Source of the DNA: Luteimonas saliphila
GTDB lineage: Bacteria; Pseudomonadota; Gammaproteobacteria; Xanthomonadales; Xanthomonadaceae
Assembly: GCF_016774335.1 (NCBI RefSeq)
Contig: NZ_JAETWA010000045.1
Span: 124,001-188,000, forward strand
Reading direction: 5' to 3'
DNA length: 64,000 bases
Shown here: piece by piece, positions 59,942-64,000 of the stretch
Numbering within the stretch: the first letter of the stretch is position 1
Layout: every line of letters starts with the position of its first letter
Translations under genes and position numbers: made by a program
Notes under the pieces: generated by a model
What the model saw: only the letters and a program-made list of their open reading frames with translations
What the model was told of the DNA's origin: nothing
Databases searched by the model: none

Positions 59942-60997
59942 TCACAGGTTCGGCAGGTTGCCGCGGCTCGGGGCTTCCTTGCGCCGGCGGATGGCCTCCA
60001 CGCATTCCCCGATCAGTCCGGATCCGCGGTAGACCAGCCCGGTGTACACCTGCACCAGCGATGCGCCCGCGGCCATCTTCTTGACCGCGTCCGCGCCGGA
60101 GAGGATGCCGCCGACGCCCACCAGCGGGATCGCCTCGGGCATGCGCGTGCGCAGCATGCGCAGGACCGCGGTGGACTTGTTCATCAGCGGCTCGCCGGAC
60201 AGGCCGCCGGTCTCGCGCGATTGCGGATCGTCCTGCACCGAGATGCGCGACACGGTGGTGTTGGTGGCGATCACGCCGTCGACCTGCAGGTCGGCCAGTA
60301 CCCGCGCGGCCGCGTGCACGTCGTCGTCGGACATGTCCGGCGCGATCTTGACCAGCATCGGCACCCGCTTGCCGTGCTTCGCGCCGAGCCGTTCCTGCGC
60401 CTCGCGCAGGGTGCCGACCAGGCGCCGCAGCGCCTGTTCCTCCTGCAGCTCGCGCAGGCCGGCGGTGTTGGGCGAGGAGATGTTGACGGTCACGTAGTCC
60501 GCCAGCGGGTACACCCGCTCCAGGCAGTGCAGGTAGTCGCGGTCGGCCGACTCGTTGGGCGTGTCCTTGTTCTTGCCGATGTTGATGCCGAGCGGACCGC
60601 CGCGCACGCGCACGCGCTCGACGTTGCGCACCAGCGCATCGACGCCGTCGTTGTTGAAGCCGAGCCGGTTGATCAGGGCGCGGTAGCGCGGCAGCCGGAA
60701 CAGGCGCGGCTGCGGGTTGCCCGGCTGCGGGCGCGGCGTGACCGTGCCGATCTCGACGAAGCCGAAGCCGAGCGCGAACAGCGCGTCGACGTGCGCGCCG
60801 TTCTTGTCGAGTCCGGCGGCGAGACCGACCGGATTGGGAAAAGTCAGTCCGAATGCGTTCGTCGGGAACGGGCGCGGCCGCGGGCCGAGCAGGCGCGACA
60901 GGCCGAGGCCATGCAGCGTGTCCAGCGAGCGCAGCCCGAACGCGTGCGCGCGCTCGGCTTCCAGCCCGAACAGCAGCGGTCGCACCAGGCCGTACAT
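59942..60997 (-). CDS. pyrD: Dihydroorotate dehydrogenase (quinone) PyrD
   Basis: A membrane-associated FMN enzyme of pyrimidine synthesis passing electrons to quinone (class 2). The 351-residue product has an N-terminal amphipathic extension ([21 protein letters not shown]), FMN/substrate motifs [26 protein letters not shown] (catalytic Ser in NISSPN), IKIAPD as [11 protein letters not shown], and GGLSGEPL. The C-terminal [11 protein letters not shown] is the phosphate-binding loop. It sits 7 bp upstream of murB on this strand. Confidence 0.96.
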   Translation of the reverse strand: MYGLVRPLLFGLEAERAHAFGLRSLDTLHGLGLSRLLGPRPRPFPTNAFGLTFPNPVGLAAGLDKNGAHVDALFALGFGFVEIGTVTPRPQPGNPQPRLFRLPRYRALINRLGFNNDGVDALVRNVERVRVRGGPLGINIGKNKDTPNESADRDYLHCLERVYPLADYVTVNISSPNTAGLRELQEEQALRRLVGTLREAQERLGAKHGKRVPMLVKIAPDMSDDDVHAAARVLADLQVDGVIATNTTVSRISVQDDPQSRETGGLSGEPLMNKSTAVLRMLRTRMPEAIPLVGVGGILSGADAVKKMAAGASLVQVYTGLVYRGSGLIGECVEAIRRRKEAPSRGNLPNL

Positions 60998-60998
60998 C

Positions 60999-61280
60999 TC
61001 AGGTGTTGAACCCCAGCCAGACCAGGCCGCCGAAGAACACGAGCAGCACGAAGATGCCGATCACGCTGAAGGCGAGCATCGCGTAGCCCAGGACCAGGCC
61101 GGCGATCGCGAGGCCGTCGCCTTCCATCCGCTCGGGCTCGCGTCGGATCTCGCCGCGTGCCAGGTGGCCGGTGACGATCGCGACGATGCTGCCGATCCAC
61201 GGCACCAGGGTCCAGCCGAGGATGCCGGAGATCAGGCTGGTGATGGCGAGGGCGCTGGTCTGGCGGGCGGTGGTATTCAT
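60999..61280 (-). CDS. DUF4190-domain small membrane protein
   Basis: A 93-residue protein with two TM helices (about 10-38 and 58-87), separated by the DUF4190-type motif [29 protein letters not shown]. The domain is widespread and of unknown function. ATG 61280 is used because the longer frame (to 61301) adds only seven residues; the Shine-Dalgarno (GGGAG, 11 bases) is weak. It is 1 bp from pyrD, apparently in the same transcript. Confidence 0.8.
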   Translation of the reverse strand: MNTTARQTSALAITSLISGILGWTLVPWIGSIVAIVTGHLARGEIRREPERMEGDGLAIAGLVLGYAMLAFSVIGIFVLLVFFGGLVWLGFNT

Positions 61281-61322
61281 GGGGCGGTACTCCCGGCGCA
61301 TGGCCGAACCGGTGGGGGGAAG

Positions 61323-62060
61323 TCAGGGCGACAGGCAGCCGCAGCGCAGCGCTTCCACCCACTCGTCGCAGCCACGCGCCCGCGCCAGGCCGGCGGCCGG
61401 GGCAGGATCGTAGTCGACGGCGAGCAGTTCCGCGCGCCAGCTGCCGCTGTCGCGCTGCAGCATCGCATATCGCGCCGCGGGAGTCCCGCTCTGCATCACG
61501 TGCGGCCATGGCTGGCGGCCGCGGAACGCCTGCAGGCCGACGCTGCCGGGATTGACACACAGGCGGCCGTCGTCCAGCCGGAGCGCACGCGGCACGTGGG
61601 TATGCCCGCACAGGACCACGGACGCGTCGATATCGCCGAGCGCGGCGGCGACTTCATCCGGGCGCGCGGCGCGTGCGCCGTCGGGGTCGACCCGTTCCAG
61701 CAGATAGCCCAGGTCGCTCTCCGGCGTGCCGTGCAGCAGGTACACCCCGTCCAGCCGCGCCTGCGCGGGCAGGGCGGCGATCCATGCCAGCTGTTCCGGC
61801 GCCAGCGCCGCGCGTGCCAGGCGGTCGGATTCGCCCATCGCGGCGACGTCATCGCCCAGCAGCTGGCGCTCGTGGTTGCCGCCGATGGTCAGCGCCGGCG
61901 TGGCCATCAGCAGGGCCACCGTCTCCGCCGGCCACAGCGGGCCGGAAGCGAGGTCGCCGAGGTTGACGATCGCGTCGCAACCGCGTCGGCGGATGTCGGC
62001 CAGCACGGCCTGCAGCGCGTGCAGGTTGCCGTGGACGTCCGAGATCGCGGCGATGCGCAT
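61323..62060 (-). CDS. Metallophosphoesterase (YfcE/MJ0936-like)
   Basis: A 245-residue phosphodiesterase of the calcineurin-like superfamily. Metal ligands are visible in ISDVHGNLHALQAVL (D-x-H), NLGDLASG (GD), GGNHERQLL (GNHE), and CGHTHVPRAL (GHTH), with NPGSVG near the C-terminus. Substrate is unknown; similar enzymes act on nucleotides or phosphodiesters. It lies between the ALDH7 gene and the DUF4190 gene on the minus strand. Confidence 0.9.
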   Translation of the reverse strand: MRIAAISDVHGNLHALQAVLADIRRRGCDAIVNLGDLASGPLWPAETVALLMATPALTIGGNHERQLLGDDVAAMGESDRLARAALAPEQLAWIAALPAQARLDGVYLLHGTPESDLGYLLERVDPDGARAARPDEVAAALGDIDASVVLCGHTHVPRALRLDDGRLCVNPGSVGLQAFRGRQPWPHVMQSGTPAARYAMLQRDSGSWRAELLAVDYDPAPAAGLARARGCDEWVEALRCGCLSP

Positions 62061-62079
62061 GGTGCGTGCGCCTGCGGGG

Positions 62080-63615
62080 TCAGAGGTCGAACTTGATGCC
62101 CTGGGCGAGCGGCAGCGCGTCGGAGTAGTTGATGGTGTTGGTCTGGCGCCGCATGTAGGCCTTCCATGCGTCCGAACCCGACTCGCGGCCGCCGCCGGTC
62201 TCCTTCTCGCCGCCGAAGGCGCCGCCGATCTCCGCGCCCGAGGTGCCGATGTTGACGTTGGCGATGCCGCAATCCGAGCCCGAGGCGGCGAGAAAGGCCT
62301 CGGTGCGCTTGAGGTTGGTGGTGAAGATCGCCGACGACAGGCCCTGCGGCACCGCGTTCTGCATGTCGATGGCGTCGTCGAGCTCGCGGTACTTCATCAC
62401 GTACAGGATCGGGGCGAAGGTTTCGTGCTGGACGATGTCGGCGTCGTTCGACAGGCCGGTGACCAGGGTCGGCAGCACGAAGTAGCCCTTGCGGTCGGTC
62501 AGCGCGGCGCCGCCGGTCTCGATGGTGCCGCCGGCCGCCCTGGCCTTCTCCACGGCGTCGAGGTAGGCCTCGACCGCATCGCTGCTGTTGAGCGGACCCA
62601 TCAGGTTGGCCGGATCGGTCGGGTCGCCGATCTTCTTGCCGACCTGTTCGTAGGCGGCGACCAGCCTGGCCAGCACGTCGTCGTAGATGGACTCGTGGAC
62701 GAACAGGCGGCGCGTGCTGGTGCAGCGCTGGCCGGCGGTGCCGACCGCGCCGAACACGATGGCCGGGATCGCGAGCTTCAGGTCGGCGGTCTCGTCGACG
62801 ATGATCGCGTTGTTGCCGCCCAGTTCCAGCAGGCTGCGGCCCATGCGGCGCGCGACGCGCTCGCCGACCTGGCGGCCGACCTTCGTGGAACCGGTGAAGC
62901 TGACCAGCGCGATGCGCCTGTCGTCGACGAACTGCCGCGCGAGCTCGGTGCCGCCGTCGTTGAACAGGAAGAAGATGTCCGGGAAGCCGCCCTTGCGCAG
63001 CGCCTCGTTGCAGATCTTCATCGACGCGATCGCCGACAGCGGCGTCTTCGGCGACGGCTTCCAGATGCAGATGTCGCCGCACACGCCGGCGACGAACGCA
63101 TTCCACGCCCACACCGCGACCGGGAAGTTGAACGCGCTGATGATCCCGACCAGGCCGATCGGGTGCCACTGCTCGTACATGCGGTGGCCGGGGCGCTCGC
63201 TGTGCATGGTCAGGCCGTAGAGCTGGCGCGACAGGCCGACGGCGAACTCGCCGATGTCGATCATCTCCTGCACCTCGCCGTCGCCCTCGGGCTTGGACTT
63301 GCCCATCTCCAGCGCGACCAGCGAACCGAGCGCGTCCTTGTGTGCGCGCAACGCATCCGCGCACAGGCGGATCGCCTCGCCGCGGCGCGGTGCCGGGGTG
63401 GTGCGCCAGACCTTGAACGCGGCCTGCGCGCGTTCGACGATCAGCGCGTAGTCGGCTTGCGACGAGGCCCGCACCCGGCCCAGCACCTCGCCGGTGGTGG
63501 GGTTGACCGGCTCGAGCACGCCGGCGTCGGCGGTCTTCGACCACTCGCCGTTGCCGAGGTAGGTGCCGGATTCGTCGGCGCCGAGGCCGAGCGCGGTGAG
63601 GACGGGGTGGGTCAT
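62080..63615 (-). CDS. ALDH7-family aldehyde dehydrogenase (alpha-aminoadipate-semialdehyde type)
   Basis: A 511-residue NAD-dependent ALDH of the antiquitin/ALDH7 group, which oxidises piperideine-6-carboxylate (aminoadipate semialdehyde) in lysine breakdown, and related osmolyte aldehydes. Motifs: [28 protein letters not shown] (base Glu), [14 protein letters not shown] (catalytic Cys), and the C-terminal [24 protein letters not shown], split across the family signature. ATG 63615 has AGGAG 11 bases upstream. It lies 62 bp past the 3' end of tRNA-Arg, on the same strand. Confidence 0.92.
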   Translation of the reverse strand: MTHPVLTALGLGADESGTYLGNGEWSKTADAGVLEPVNPTTGEVLGRVRASSQADYALIVERAQAAFKVWRTTPAPRRGEAIRLCADALRAHKDALGSLVALEMGKSKPEGDGEVQEMIDIGEFAVGLSRQLYGLTMHSERPGHRMYEQWHPIGLVGIISAFNFPVAVWAWNAFVAGVCGDICIWKPSPKTPLSAIASMKICNEALRKGGFPDIFFLFNDGGTELARQFVDDRRIALVSFTGSTKVGRQVGERVARRMGRSLLELGGNNAIIVDETADLKLAIPAIVFGAVGTAGQRCTSTRRLFVHESIYDDVLARLVAAYEQVGKKIGDPTDPANLMGPLNSSDAVEAYLDAVEKARAAGGTIETGGAALTDRKGYFVLPTLVTGLSNDADIVQHETFAPILYVMKYRELDDAIDMQNAVPQGLSSAIFTTNLKRTEAFLAASGSDCGIANVNIGTSGAEIGGAFGGEKETGGGRESGSDAWKAYMRRQTNTINYSDALPLAQGIKFDL

Positions 63616-63677
63616 GGCGATGGGAACTCCTGTGCGCCGCGGGGCCGCGGGGCGGCACGGTCGGCTCGTGTGAAGGG

Positions 63678-63754
63678 TGGCGCCCCCGGCGCGATTCGAA
63701 CGCACGACCTTCCCCTTAGGAGGGGGACGCTCTATCCAGCTGAGCTACGGGGGC
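63678..63754 (-). tRNA. tRNA-Arg(CCU)
   Basis: A 77-nt cloverleaf on the minus strand, CCA included. Acceptor 5' GCCCCCG pairs with CGGGGGC. The D-arm is GCTC...GAGC. The anticodon stem TCCCC/GGGGA encloses the loop CTCCTAA with anticodon CCT, which reads AGG. The T-loop is TTCGAAT. Coordinates run from the 5' G at 63754 to CCA ending at 63678. A mobile-element integrase starts 60 bp beyond its 5' end. Confidence 0.97.
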
Positions 63755-63778
63755 TTGTTTAAAATCAACCTGTTACGT

Positions 63779-63807
63779 TTGGCTGTGCTTTTTTACTGTG
63801 CTATCGT
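63779..63807 (+). promoter_or_regulatory. Possible promoter of the integrase gene
   Basis: TTGGCT (63779-63784) and TATCGT (63802-63807) are separated by 17 bp, and the -10 lies 6 bp before the integrase ATG. This would give a leaderless transcript. The whole stretch from 63755 is AT-richer than the chromosome to the left. Confidence 0.4.
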
Positions 63808-63813
63808 TTAGCA

Positions 63814-64000
63814 ATGGGCCTATACCTTCAGCACCTTTCAGAGCCGGACGACGGCATGAGGCTGATCGCCTCAGCAAAGAGCTACACGATGTACCAGCGC
63901 GCCAACGGCACATGGTACGTAAACTTTCGCGCGGGCGGGAGGCAGGTCAGGCTATCGACAGGGCGAAACGCATACGAGGAAGCTCGCGCACTTGTGGAGA
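63814..64000 (+). CDS. Phage-type (tyrosine recombinase) integrase, 3' part outside window
   Basis: The frame from ATG 63814 stays open to the window end (62 residues). It reads MGLYLQHLSEPDDGM, then MYQRANGTWYVNFRAGG, RQVRLSTGRNAYEEARALV. This N-terminal pattern, with Tyr/Trp-rich strands followed by a helix ending in EARAL, is typical of the arm-type DNA-binding domain of tyrosine recombinases such as phage and island integrases. The catalytic domain lies beyond the window. Adjacent tRNA-Arg and AT-richer DNA support a mobile element. Confidence 0.72.
   Translation, partial: MGLYLQHLSEPDDGMRLIASAKSYTMYQRANGTWYVNFRAGGRQVRLSTGRNAYEEARALVE

Overview
This window is very GC-rich, densely packed bacterial chromosome with almost no repeats. 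Gene content and gene neighbourhoods point to a gammaproteobacterium of the Lysobacter/Luteimonas/Xanthomonas group (Xanthomonadaceae). The evidence is an rlmN-pilF-rodZ-yfgM-bamB-der run, a class III PHA synthase pair phaE-phaC, a DUF2272 secreted protein, and many short-leader genes. The family assignment is an inference from these features; no rRNA or other marker is present.

Layout. 1-6220: rlmN (cut by the left edge), pilF, rodZ, yfgM, bamB and der, covering RNA modification, type IV pilus, cell shape and outer-membrane assembly. 6234-9223: molybdenum cofactor genes mobA-moeA-moeB, followed by a secreted DUF2272 protein. 10517-12525: an alpha/beta hydrolase and a DUF1244 protein divergent from folD. 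12597-18152: a haem-copper oxidase locus with subunit II, a fused subunit I-III, small membrane proteins, a HemJ-like protein and CtaG. 18187-26376: a membrane protein, a soluble aldose-dehydrogenase-like beta-propeller, guaB-lysE-guaA, an aldo/keto reductase and tadA. 26717-35375: a Nudix hydrolase, then minus-strand genes for an RND efflux pump with its own LytS/LytTR two-component system, a NIPSNAP protein, and a GNAT-NarL pair. 35741-40868: poly/oligo-hydroxybutyrate metabolism (oligomer hydrolase, pssA, phaE, phaC). 40877-43000: small envelope proteins and a 512-bp AT-richer gap holding a candidate structured RNA. 43013-48508 (minus): NRDE protein, aldehyde dehydrogenase, acetolactate-synthase-like enzyme and xseA. 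48782-54401: ispG, a PAP2 phosphatase and a large secreted subtilase. 54503-57964: a divergent pair, an FHA-GGDEF diguanylate cyclase and a Ser/Thr kinase with TPRs. 57977-63615 (minus): EamA transporter, murB, pyrD, DUF4190, a phosphoesterase and an ALDH7-type dehydrogenase. 63678-64000: tRNA-Arg(CCU) and, directly beside it, the start of a phage-type integrase in visibly AT-richer DNA, so a mobile island begins at the right edge.

Most of the window is core metabolism and envelope biology. The parts most worth a second look are: the kinase / FHA-cyclase pair, which suggests a phospho-threonine to c-di-GMP circuit; the candidate structured RNA at about 42118-42207; the LytS/LytTR-RND locus; the PspC-linked small membrane protein with an HExxH...ExxAD pattern; and the tRNA-Arg/integrase boundary. 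Start codons were chosen from Shine-Dalgarno sites, overlaps and signal peptides, and several remain uncertain as noted.
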